Source: Spirometra erinaceieuropaei (Eukaryota; Platyhelminthes; Cestoda; Diphyllobothriidea; Diphyllobothriidae). Taken from it: a stretch of DNA of 64,000 nucleotides. The stretch's first letter is position 1; the number at the start of each line of letters is the position of its first letter. Positions 49,681 to 60,335 of the stretch are shown piece after piece. The notes beneath the pieces were generated by a model. The model did not search any database and was not told the DNA's origin. It saw nothing but the letters and a program-made list of their open reading frames with translations. The DNA is taken from assembly GCA_902702965.1 (NCBI GenBank), contig CACRXP010000047.1, positions 408,903 to 472,902 on the forward strand. Direction: 5' to 3'. Made by a program: the position numbers and the translations under genes.

Positions 49681-51673
49681 GCATTATGGAGAAAAGTATG
49701 TTGGCATACACGATAGGCTTGCAGGTAGGGAATTGATCCAATAATGAATGGCGCGTTGAACTTCAGTAATCGCACCTAAATTTAGGTCGCATTGAAACAC
49801 TTTGCAGCCGTGGGTAGAAGTTTTGGCCAATTCTTTGGCTAATGTGATGGCTGACTTCTTTGTTAGCGCATGTCCAATCCAAAGGACTGGGCTGAACTCG
49901 AATAAGCGAATCCATAGGCTAGTCATAGGGTGATTATTTGCTTAGCACAACCGGATAAAAAATGCTGCAAGTTTTCGTGACCCGGGTGAGGAGGTCACTT
50001 TTTTCGCATTGATCGCTTCATAGAAAGTATCGTATAAAAAATCTATTCCAAGTTATTTGTTTTTGGAGGGCAAGGAGGGCCCGGATCACATATAAATATC
50101 CTAACAGTTTCTATCTCTGAATGGACGAGAAAGGATGCTGACATTAAGTTAACATAATTAAGGTGGTTTTTTAAGCAAATCTTGGGTATGGTCAGTCTGC
50201 TTCCAAAGTAAGCTCATCTAATTATGCTGCTCTTTTATGTCACTGGATTTAGGCCTTGGAATGGTCAGTAGTACAGGAAATGAGAGCATGTTCAGGTTGA
50301 AAAATTCATTGTTAAGAAGTAATTAGCAGAATAATGTTGAATACTTCAAAAGCCGCGCGTTCTAGAGCAGCCGGGAACAAAGAGTGCCAAGTGCGCAGCC
50401 TGAAATCTTTGAAACTACAACGAATACTGCAGGGCAACGGATGACGTTCTTCATTTTCGACGATCTTTCCGCGCTCTTGCCAAAAAAGTGTTCCTTCACA
50501 ATTGACCTCAGTTCGGAAACCGTCCACCTGTCCGCCTTCCAAGTCCGAAGGAATGTGTGAGTGGACAAGAATTTCGGCTGTTGAAGGAGTGCACACCCTC
50601 CCTTCGAATATAAATACGTCTGGATAAGAATAAACTAGAATTCCTGACTTTTTACAGACCGCCAACGCTCCCAAGTGCACCTATCGATTCGCTTATTCAT
50701 TTGGCTGAAGAATTAGCTAGTCGACATGAGCCTCCTCTTGCTGGAGGTTTCAACTTACAGTAGACTCGGAAAATCTGTCACTTTATGGAGCGCCAACTTT
50801 TTTCAATTATAAGCAATGGGAGTAATCGCTCTATCCCTAATACCAGAAAAAAGGTTCAACAAACTATCCGGAAGGCAAGTGTTAACATTACGACGAACGC
50901 ATTTATGTCCGTGAATTGGGACTGTTTACTCAGTGAGGAGCTAGAGGACGGCGCGAAATCGTTTGCGACGGTTCCGCAAGATCGGAGTCGGTGCTGCAGT
51001 CCAACAAAGGTCCAAAAACATCTTGTCGCTCCGCTTGGTTAACTATCACCTTATCGGTCAGCATGGAATAAAAAAGTGGAAGATAATCAGGCAAACTAAT
51101 TAATTAGACCATCTTGAGGAATTTCGTCGCCACCGAAATGGAGTCAAAACTTCCATCCCTCAGACACGGAAGGACCCTGTGTCCAGAATTATCTAGCAGG
51201 CCAAACGTATGTCCGAAAGTTTATTCCACTTTATTCACGGTCGACTAAAAAACAAGGACATAGTTTCAGCACTTTAAATGATAAAGGTTTAGAATTGGTT
51301 ATAAAGGGCATTGACCTCAGTATTCGCTATGAGAACTGAGTTTGGCAATAACCATGCCTACAGTGCTGGTGTAAACGCCGATTTGCACGCTTTTCGGTAG
51401 CTTTCGTGGAAAATGAGCCGCAGAATCTCGAGAAACCAAAGTCGCCGGTTCTGGACAGCATACCGACCAAATGATCTACAAAATTGGCGAACGAACACTG
51501 CAAGTCGCTAGTGAATGTCCTGCATTTATCATTTGAAATGGACACTGTTCGCCGTCATCTGGATGGAAGACGGCGAACATCTAATCTACATACAGTGGTG
51601 GGGATCATATTAATGTCAACACCTATCGGCCGTCAACCTAGCCTGCATTTGCTGTGAAATAATAGAAGCCGTA
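49681..51673. other. No gene recognised
   Basis: Frames at 50312-50680 (-, 122 codons) and 50785-51042 (+) have no recognised domain. Confidence 0.4.
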
Positions 51674-51770
51674 CACAGAAGACGAAGATGCGATCAGTGA
51701 AACAAGAAATTTATTGGCCTGACGTTTCGGATTCTCAATCGAACCCATCATCAGAGACTATCGCAAACAA
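51674..51770 (-). mobile_element. Solo Penelope-type end with hammerhead motif 5
   Basis: Minus strand: TAGTCT, CTGATGA, T, GGGTTC/GAATCC stem around GATTGA, GAAACGTC, AGGCCAATAAA. The outer sequence resembles the ends at 13.4 and 26.2 kb. No partner copy was found nearby. Confidence 0.7.
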
Positions 51771-51917
51771 GGGGAATAATTAAACTCCTAGAGGAGAACA
51801 ACTCACTCCCAGGATCCAGCACGCTGCCAGGGTGAGTCACTACTGATTTTCCATTTTACTGCTGTCGCTCAAGCAGGGGACTCGCGCGTTAGAAAAGGAT
51901 CGTAGAGCCAGTGTCAG

Positions 51918-52426
51918 TTCAAAAAGGCGGTCGACAGCGTGCCACACAAACGCCTAATCTACAGACTACCTGAAGTTGAAATAAGGAAAAGCTACTGAAA
52001 TGGATCGCAGATTTTCCTACAGAAAGATCGCAAACCGCGTGCATTGATGCCTCGAAGTCTGTACTTACATCATTCCGAGTGGCGTCCCCCAAAGCTCCGT
52101 CTTAGTGCCGTTGCTTTTCCTTGTCCACACAAAGGACTGTTCGAACATCCTGAGTTGCAGGGTCGTCCTCCTTGCTGACGACGTCAGACTGTGGAGAGCC
52201 ATCAGATGTGTACGAACTTCAAACGAGTCTTAACCGACTTATCAGTTGGTAAGCTCGCTGGCTCTTGAACTGTAACATTGTTAAATGTGTGGTCCTAAGG
52301 CTCTCTTCCAGAAAGATCAGTGAGGAGGATGATAATCTCCGATACATTCTTGATGTGTAGTCTCTTTTAAATGTCGAGGAACAGAAAGGGTTCGGCGTCC
52401 TAATAGCATCCCCCACTCCCAGCTAA
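51918..52426 (+). pseudogene. CR1/jockey-like non-LTR reverse transcriptase fragment, decayed
   Basis: Conceptual pieces in several frames: FKKAVDSVPHKRLIYRL, KLLKWIADF, SGVPQSSVLVPLLFLV (the SGVPQGSVLGPLLF block), VVLLADDVRLWRAI (the ADD catalytic block) and ARWLLNCNIVKCVVLRL. Stops and frameshifts separate them. Order and motifs are those of CR1/jockey-type RTs, a lineage distinct from the RTE-like copy at 44.2 kb. Confidence 0.8.
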
Positions 52427-54559
52427 CTCATCATTTTAGGGTCTAAAAGCAGCCAAACGCTCGACACATGCATCATTTGCGCAAACACGTGGATTTTTGC
52501 AGATTGATGAGTAATTATCCGGAAAACATTACGAGACATTCATTTAGTCTCACTTATGTTATGTCGTCCATTATTAAGGAAAAATCATCAACAACTTGGA
52601 TGAGTGCAAGGGGGGGCTTCGAAGATGGTCAGAAATCTTGGTCATCTACCTTAATAAGCCAGACTGTCTGAATTTGATTTTTTCCTCACTATCACAGGCA
52701 ATTGCGTGGTGACCTCATTCACACCTACCGGATTGTCAAACACTGCAGATGAGTTTTGGGAGTTCTTCGAATTGACTAGGACGGACTGACTGCTTTGTCA
52801 TCCTTTTAAACTGTGGAGGATGATTGTCCGTACGGATTTACAGACCGAACGCCTTCTTGCAAAATGTCGTTGGGGCGTGGGACGGACACCCTGACCAGGT
52901 GGGCCTAGCAAAAACTGTCAAAACGTTTAAATGAAAGCCAGATACTGTATGCTAAGAAACTAATGTGGGGTCCTGTGCCTAGTTCACACATACCGCTGAC
53001 GTCAAAATTTCCAGAATTATATTCGTAAAAATCGATTCTGTTGGTGTAATCGAAGAATGAGTAGGGCGCTCAAGGGCAAAACACTTATTTCCTTAATAAA
53101 GTGACTTAAAATAGCGTGATACCCTTCAAAAACGTTTGATTTTAAGCCTCGCAAACTCTATATTGAACAAGTATTTTTGCTCTGTTTTAATAAGAACGCG
53201 CAACACAGTTCTCAAGATGACGATGTTTCCTGTGATTTCATCTTTTTTCGGAGACAGTCTCATTAACCTATAGGTCACACATTCAAATTATGCAAACTTT
53301 GAGTTAGGTTAGGGCTTAGAAAGTCATAATGCCCACGAAATATTACCAAAGACCATGGTCAGAACGCGAACGAGTTGTATCTAAAGAAGTGACACAAGTT
53401 CGCCTGAGAGTCGGTTCATTAAATAAAATTATGAAATCATAGGTGCCAAAATGCATTTCAGAAGTAAAATTATCTCTATTTTCTATGATGTATCATATCG
53501 CTAGGGAATATAAAATAGCTGTCCCCTAGGTCTGACGCAAATACGGTCAAAAATTATGACATTATGTCCGTATACATGAGTCTTTGTGTCAGATTCCGAT
53601 TATTTTTTTGCATATATGCGGTTTACATTTATCCTGTCTGTTATCAACAGACTACATCAGTTGTCCCCTTGCTATATAATATTCGTCCTCTTTTGGGCAC
53701 ATAAACCTGTTATGTAGTGGGTAAAAAAATTCATTTTTGTACGCGTAGCATTATTTAAGCACTTGAAACTACAAGTACCATTTAAACTCCAAGACACGTT
53801 TCTCGCCAATATATTGCTGCGAGGGGTTCGGTTAATCAGTGGGTCTCCAAGGGGCGCCCATGCACTCTTCTGATATTCCATGAATATTAGGCAGTTATTC
53901 AGCTGTGGGTGATGGGTATCACGCAAATATTCATATCAAATCTCTGTGTCAGCCTGTAAGTCTTAAATAGATGGATCTACTTCCAGTTAGCGATTAATTT
54001 CAGAGGAAATCAAAAAGACACAATCCCGTTTTTATGCAGCAGACACTCACAGTTTCTGTTATATAACCATCTTGAGCATCCTGTTGGTAGGTTTGAGTTT
54101 TCGTACTCCTCATAGATCTGGCCTAAGGTCGTCATACACTTATAACAGTGCTGAGAATTACAGAGAATTTCAAAGCTTAAACATCCCCTAGACATTGTGC
54201 GTAGATTATTTGCCCAACATCCTTAAATGCCCCTCCATAGTTTTAACCGTACAGATATTCCCAAAAAGACTGATAATTGCACAGAACTTCCACCCTTAAT
54301 CACCAGTGACATTTGCGTGTTTGCGATCTTTAGCGCTCAAAGTAAGTCCACTGGACATTCGGGTATTTAACTCGGGTTTAAAACAACTGCCGATTCTTTG
54401 AAGAAAATGCAGAAAGCCATTTAGGAATCCAGGACAACTCGAAATGTTACCTAGCACTTACTCAGTGCTGAGACATACGACAACACAATTTTTGCGGACT
54501 TTAAATTCGCTAGAAGTAGTTGGGGTGGCTTGAAATTCCGTCTTGCGGGCTGCTGAATA
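52427..54559. other. Upstream region of psmb3, no gene recognised outside repeat D
   Basis: Includes repeat D copy 4. The proximal promoter of psmb3 should lie here; no clear TATA or initiator could be assigned. Confidence 0.4.
53755..53885 (+). repeat. Repeat D, copy 4
   Basis: ACTCCAAGACACGTTTCTCG, CCAATATATTGCTGCGAGGG, GTTCGGTTAATCAGTGGGTC, with a deletion compared with copies 2 and 3. Confidence 0.65.
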
Positions 54560-57449
54560 ATGGTATGCCTGCTTATATCAATTTTCATGTCTTTAGAGTA
54601 TCCTTACATATAATGGGTCCGCGGTCATTGGGATGAAGGGAAAGGACTGCGTTGCCATTGCAACAGACTTGCGGTTCGGCATTCAATATCAGACAATTTC
54701 AACTGAATTCTCGAAGGTGGAGCAGCTCGGACCTCGTTTGTTTGTCGGCTTTCCAGGCCTGGCGACGGACAAAGAGACTGTGTATGTTGTCTTACCTGTT
54801 TATATTGACTGCAGCTAAATATTTTTGTAAGATTTCAAGGTTTCGTGAAGATTGGTCGATCAAATTGATTTTGTAGATTGCATCGTTCTTAACTCCCGCC
54901 CATTCTTTGATTTGTGCTAGCGTTACATAGTAGATTTGAAACCGTTTGAAAATTACATACCCATCTTTGACCCCTAATCATCTTTGATTTTGTTCGTCTA
55001 AGACCTACGTGTAGGGAAGCGTTTCGATACCTTCAATTTTGCAACCCCGAAACCTCCATGAGTCTCGTCAGATGTAGTAAAAATGTGATTCACAGGTGGG
55101 GTGGCCGTAGAGGGAGAGGCTGTCGCGGGGTGGATTGTCCTCCTTTTTCATATTTAGTTCTGACTGCGGCCGCCTCACACCTCACATACTACCGGAATTG
55201 GTGCCGCCGCCCTCCCTTTTGATTTCACCACGAGTACACAAGAAACGAAAGTAAGGAAAGCCAAGTTTGGACAGTAGAGGGAGTTTTTGATGTCGCACGA
55301 GTTATTTGCATGATTGTTGCTTTTGCTGTTTTCACGGTCATAGCTCTTTTCGTCCGGTGAGAGAAGTGAAAGACAGCTACACATTAGTTGCCGGTTAACG
55401 CTGTTTACAATTTCTCTTTAAGACAGTTCATTTTTACTTTACTAGTCATCTGCTGACGGAAATAAGTCAAAACCGACCAGTAAATTTGTTGAGATGTAGA
55501 CGCATGATATTTTCTCGCGTATGACCAGCTAAGCACCAAGGGTCATGTCAGTGAGAATTTGATGTTTATTCCTTTCGCCGAAAGAACCGGCTCTCGACAG
55601 CCTGCATAAGTACATATTTAAGGAGGCTCTGAAATGTTTCCACCTCAAACCACAACATTGGTAATTACTAATCGACTATTTCGTTTCTTAATTCGAGCCA
55701 GTTAAGTGGATGTGCCAGAGTTTGCGTGCATATTTTCAAGAATTCTGCTTCCCATATCAAAAAATGCAGATTTTTCCACAAACGTTACGTCATTTGCTCC
55801 TTCTGTGTTTTATATATTAGTGAGTAAGTGACGGATTTTATGAAACTGTGAGGTTTTTAATGTCTGACAATGGACATATATTTTGGAAACGACTTTTTTC
55901 TATTATAGCTTCCAGCGTCTCCAGTTCCGGAAAAACATGTACGAATTGCGCGAAAATCGTAATGTCAAGCCGAAAACACTTCAGTGCATGCTGTCAAATC
56001 TTCTTTATGAGAGAAGGTAACACCCGGTGCAAGTTTACTTCTTCAGATTTGGCCCCTATTTTGTAGAGCCCATTGTAGTTGGGCTGGACCCGATTACAGA
56101 AGAACCTTTTGTTGGTGGCATGGATTTAATTGGTAGTGGGCTTGAAACTGATGAATTTGTTGTTGCTGGATCATGTCCCGAGCAGTTGTACGGCATGTGC
56201 GAAACTCTGTGGGAGAAAGACCTTGTAAGTGTCCGTGTCCGATATTCTCTTCTAGGCACTCCATAACCTTTTCTGTTCCTTTCCCGTTTTGGTTGCATGC
56301 TTCTGCTATTGCTTTTAGTGCACCCAGTAAAAAGCCGTATGCGCACAGATTCACAGACTTAAGAGGCCATGGTACATTTATTTCTTTGTCTTATTTGCCG
56401 TTAAATTTCAGACCTTATAAATACAGTTGTCCGATAAAGATCCCGAGCTGTCATTTGTCATCCATCCTTGTGCGAAAGCATTTAAGGTGGTCGAGGTAGT
56501 GGATTGCAGAGTGGTGCGAAGGTTCTTAATTAGTTTCAGCACAAACGCGTGTTAAATGGTAGCGAGAGATTTGATGAGTCGATTTCCCCAAAAGAAAAGG
56601 CCATTTCGCGCAGTCTCGGCCCGCTGTCTGATCTCCACATGAGGTAGTGCTTTTGCGGCTTACGCCATTAAGGCATGCGATAGATGTGACCAAGGCAGCG
56701 CAGATCACGAAATATGGTGATATGGTTCACTGACTGCCCCCGGTCTGACATACGTGGCGAAGAAGTTATTCTTTCTCGATATCTTGATCAAAACGAGCAG
56801 TCACTGCATCTTTGCTTTTTAGTCGTTTGGCTTCTTATCCATCCCAAGTAATTGTAAGACTCAGACGTCGCTGAAAGAGTACTCGTGACCATCAATTTGG
56901 CTCCATATAGATGCGATCGACGGCTGGGCTGCCTGCGTGATAGTACCAACGGTACGATAAAACTTGAGTGATATGCCGTTCGAGGAATGCGGATTTTCAT
57001 AATTATTGACTGTTAAAGCATCGTTTCATATGTACGCTACTAGTTTTGTGGACATATTTAATATCCTACGGTAAGCCGTCTCCTCCAATTACCACAAGAA
57101 AACGGGCATCAGCACTCCAGTTTTGACTTTGATAAGGGGTCTTATTAAGCAACATATTCATTGCATATTCTTTGAGAACTTCATACTCTCTCATGGGATG
57201 AGTGCTGGAGATGGTTAATTCTGGCTTTGATTTCAAAAGTAGTTATTTTTCTTTCGCATTTTAGAAGTCTGATGAGCTGTTTGAATGTATCTCACAGTGC
57301 ATGTTGAACGCCTTAAACCGGGATTGCATCGCTGGATGGGGTACACGAGTCTACCTTATGTAAGTTGTTTTCCTTTTTTTCTGATTCTTTTTTTCCCTAG
57401 AGAAAAAGATCAGGTCACCATATCCGATATAAAAAGCCGCATGGACTAA
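54560..57449 (+). CDS. psmb3: Proteasome subunit beta type-3 (20S core, non-catalytic), six exons
   Basis: Non-catalytic beta-3 subunit of the 20S proteasome ring. Exons inferred by matching the known family to splice sites: 54560-54562 (the ATG alone), 54597-54781, 55909-56016, 56047-56224, 57265-57359 and 57401-57449 (stop TAA). The sum is 618 bases, 205 residues, the length of human PSMB3. Recognisable blocks in order are [60 protein letters not shown] joined to [51 protein letters not shown] and the end IKSRMD. No catalytic N-terminal Thr is expected in beta-3. Every junction keeps frame (phases 0, 2, 2, 0 and 2 in order) and has GT-AG ends, with GTATGT or GTAAGT donors at three. Two introns are only 34 and 30 bases; two others are about 1.1 kb. 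No disruption is seen. I am confident of the identity and less so of exon 1. Confidence 0.95.
54563..54596 (+). other. 34-base first intron of psmb3 (or trans-splice acceptor)
   Basis: ATG at 54560-54562 is followed directly by GTATGC, and TTTAG at 54592-54596 precedes AGT ATC CTT ACA TAT AAT GGG. Removing 34 bases gives MSILTYNG, matching the conserved beta-3 N-terminus. Alternatively the AG at 54595-54596 could accept a spliced leader; some flatworm leaders are known to end in AUG, which would give the same protein start. The sequence alone does not separate these. Confidence 0.6.
56017..56046 (+). other. 30-base intron of psmb3
   Basis: The reading frame SNLLYER is interrupted after AG by GTAACACC and resumes after TACTTCTTCAG with A TTT GGC CCC TAT, giving YERRFGPY. 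The family has an uninterrupted match across this point. Without splicing, the flanking frames do not join. Confidence 0.85.
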
Positions 57450-57458
57450 AGTTTTCAA

Positions 57459-57464
57459 AATAAA
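57459..57464 (+). promoter_or_regulatory. Candidate polyadenylation signal of psmb3
   Basis: AATAAA begins ten bases after the TAA stop, implying a very short 3' UTR. Position and motif are the only support. Confidence 0.55.
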
Positions 57465-59120
57465 AACTGAAAAAGCAGACTGTTTTTTTTACACGTTTCT
57501 GGATTTCCCCAGGCTCCTTTGTACCAGTCGTCAGCGTCGGAAGTATGCGGCTTCATTAGAGCTGCCGCCGTCGATGGTGTGGGTCGTGTAGACTGTCCCT
57601 GGGGGGGGATAATGCTGACGACCCGCGCAGTCGAGGGATCCATCGCGGTGGTCTGGGTTGTATCCCGCAGTTCCTTCCAATGAGTTTTGGAATTGGCATG
57701 GACCTCTCAGATTTACATTTCCTCCAGTCTGGAGTTCATACAGCAAACCTTCAAGTAATGCCATAAAAACCGACCGCCTTCAATTGCTGATAACAGGAGA
57801 CATGTCCTGGAACGCGTCGAGGGGCTATTTGGTCTACACAGTCACGCCAGCACAAAACCGTGGACACCTTGGATGAGGCCCGTCGTTTGCACCATTAGGA
57901 AACTCCCAAATGCAAGGGTACCAAGACTTCACGATGCATGTCGACTTCGTTCGGTAGTAGTGAACACGAAGGCCAATGTAGGTAGACAGGAAGGTGTCGA
58001 GCTCATGCTGACTATTAGCGGCTTACGGTGGCAGAGTATGTAAGACCCTACCCATTGTTCCACTGTTTAATGTCACGCACGTCATTGGCACTCTTTTAGG
58101 TTGTTCTTTCGACAACCTAGATAACCAGACACATGGCATTCTTCGACGTTAACTGTTAACATTCAGCTAGTTTGCGCGTATGACCATCACCCGTCGCATT
58201 TGGCTGTCGCACTGACTCGATTACCTCCTTTCCATCAGCTCGCTTTTGGCCTGGTGATTGACAGCCATCAAGACTGTCTCGATGGCACTTCTAAACGTGG
58301 ACATATCAATGAGGTCCGTCGACAAATATTACTTTGCTCGCATGGTGACAAATATCTTCTTTGAAGTGACCATAGCGATAGATCAGACTGCCCCCTACAA
58401 GAGTTGTGAGGGGTAGCCAACCTTAAAGTCACAGGGCTGATTTTTTCCTCGAAGCCTGATAACTGTTCTGGTAAGATGCCCGACAGAAGAGGATCGGCTG
58501 AAGTTGGACGCCATATTGAAAAAAACATTTAGGCAGTGGAGGAGTGTTGACTCTCCAAAACTTGATCTTTTTTCATTCTACAGAGACCTTCAGTCAGGCT
58601 TTCTACGGATATATAAACCTCTCTTGTTTAGCTGGACAGGCCTCAGTGAGAAGAGGCGGAGACAGGAGTGTGCTCTGAACGTGGTACCTGATCGGTAAAA
58701 GCCGTTAAAACGTTCACTGACTGGGCACGCCTACGGCTAAGTACAGAATACGTGCGGAGGGGCCTTTGTGAAAGACTAAGGTACGTTTGAATGACCTGTG
58801 CCAGATTTCAGTGCGCCTGGCGCCAGAGAAATGTGGAATTGCGTCTGTGATGTGTCCGACCGTTATTGGTGCATGAATTCACAACTCGAGGCCAGAGGCT
58901 CGAAGAGGGGCAAAATATTAATTGCCGACCAGTTTTATCGTCATCACAGAGCACAGCATGTGGTCGCTTAGGTCTGCGCCATCGTTGAACATGATTTCAG
59001 AGGCTTAAGCAGAACACTAGCGCAAAAAATCGCCACGGCAACTTACACAACTACGGAGGTAAAGCACCCCGATCTGCTCCGCTTACCTCGTATAGGGAGC
59101 ATTCAGCTGGCAGTAACAAT
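57465..59120. other. Convergent intergenic region, left part
   Basis: Between psmb3 and SBP2. It holds short open frames on both strands (57531-57764 and 58268-58528, minus) without recognised similarity, and a run of G at 57601-57608. No gene can be supported. Confidence 0.4.
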
Positions 59121-59253
59121 AGACAGAATGCTATTACCGATAAAGACATTCTGCCTATATCATGCTGCTGGTTGGGCCCGAGAGAGAGCCCGTAAGGCAT
59201 AACGGAAAGAGTGCGTTCCGTAAGAACGATCGGTGAGCGCCTCTACCATAATA
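59121..59253 (+). repeat. SINE B head fragment, copy 8
   Basis: A reversed tail end (AGACAGAATGCTATTACCGA) abuts a plus-strand head (ATTCTGCCTATATCATGC, CGAGAGAGAGCCCGTAAGGC, ACGATCGGTGAGCGCCTCTA). The tRNA-like part is absent. It has the same inverted tail/head boundary as the copy near 10.3 kb. Confidence 0.8.
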
Positions 59254-60335
59254 ACAGTAGATTCAACCCCTTACCTCACTGTTCAGAGAAGATTCGATTC
59301 TCGTCTTCGTAACACCGATGCAGGCACCACTCAACATACCACTTGTTAGGAACGCTTTCGAACACGAAGACCTCATGCTTTTTATGGGTGGGTCGTTCCA
59401 CCAGTACAACCCAGTATGACGCCCTGGGTTTGAGTCTGTCGAGTTAATAGAATTGACAAAGGGTTGGCGCGCTCAAAAGACGGCTCAACACGATGCGTCA
59501 AGATATCGGAGCGACCTCTGGACCCTCGGCGTCTGCTCTCTACTTCTGGATCGAGGTCATAAGATGCACAGCCCCAGATCGCCGATCAGATCAGGTATGA
59601 CCACAGTCACATCACTTGGTAATGATGGACTTATAGCCGATGCGGCCCTGCTGCCACCGAAATGTACTTTAATGTGCACGGGTGCATATCACAGAAAACT
59701 ACTGAGTATCCATTTATGGAGGACCACTGTCCCGCAGACTAACAATTGGGTATATCGCGTCCCTAAGCCTAATACCGAAGGTGAATACATTTGTACGGTG
59801 TAAATCCTTACTCAAAGGACGGTTGTTACGCACGGCTTCCTAGATATGACCCGTGGTCGTCTTGGTAAAGGACAGCTAACTGTCCGTCCCAGAGTCCAGG
59901 GCCCTTACAAGTGGGTTGAAATACGCCTTTCTAGACATCTCCGTCGTGCAAAACATGTTCAAGATTAGAGTTACCTAGACGTTCGTAAGCCTACGTAAAA
60001 ACTTCCGACTAAGTGGTATGTACGGTTGTGTATGGACCACGCAACGGCATGGCATCATTTGAATTAAGCGATGAGTGGCAACTCATGAGGAGAAACGTGG
60101 ATATGAACACCGGTTTGAGCGCCACACTGAACAGGAACAGCAAGTTATGATGGGTAACATGTTCACTCCCGGAAAAAAAGTAAACATTAACAGGAAATAC
60201 AAGAAAAATAAAGTAGTGCCGCAGGACGCGACTAAGAAACAATTCACAAGGGCAGCCAAAGGGACGAGTGGGAAGAGAAAGACAATGGAGTGCTGGAAAA
60301 CCTGACTTTCGACCATGAAAGAAGCGGACCGATGC
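59254..60335. other. Intergenic or 3' UTR of SBP2
   Basis: No recognised gene. Overlapping small open frames at 60075-60316 on both strands resemble nothing I know. Part of this is presumably the SBP2 3' UTR; no minus-strand AATAAA stood out close to the stop. Confidence 0.35.

Noticed and set aside
57490..57550. Minus-strand CTGACGACTGG ... CCAGAAACGTG resembling a hammerhead
   Set aside because: The cleavage triplet would be GUG, which hammerheads do not cut, and stem I does not pair.
60075..60316. Overlapping 76-77-codon frames on both strands, one hydrophobic
   Set aside because: The hydrophobic frame is the antisense of a Lys-rich one; typical of composition, probably SBP2 3' UTR.
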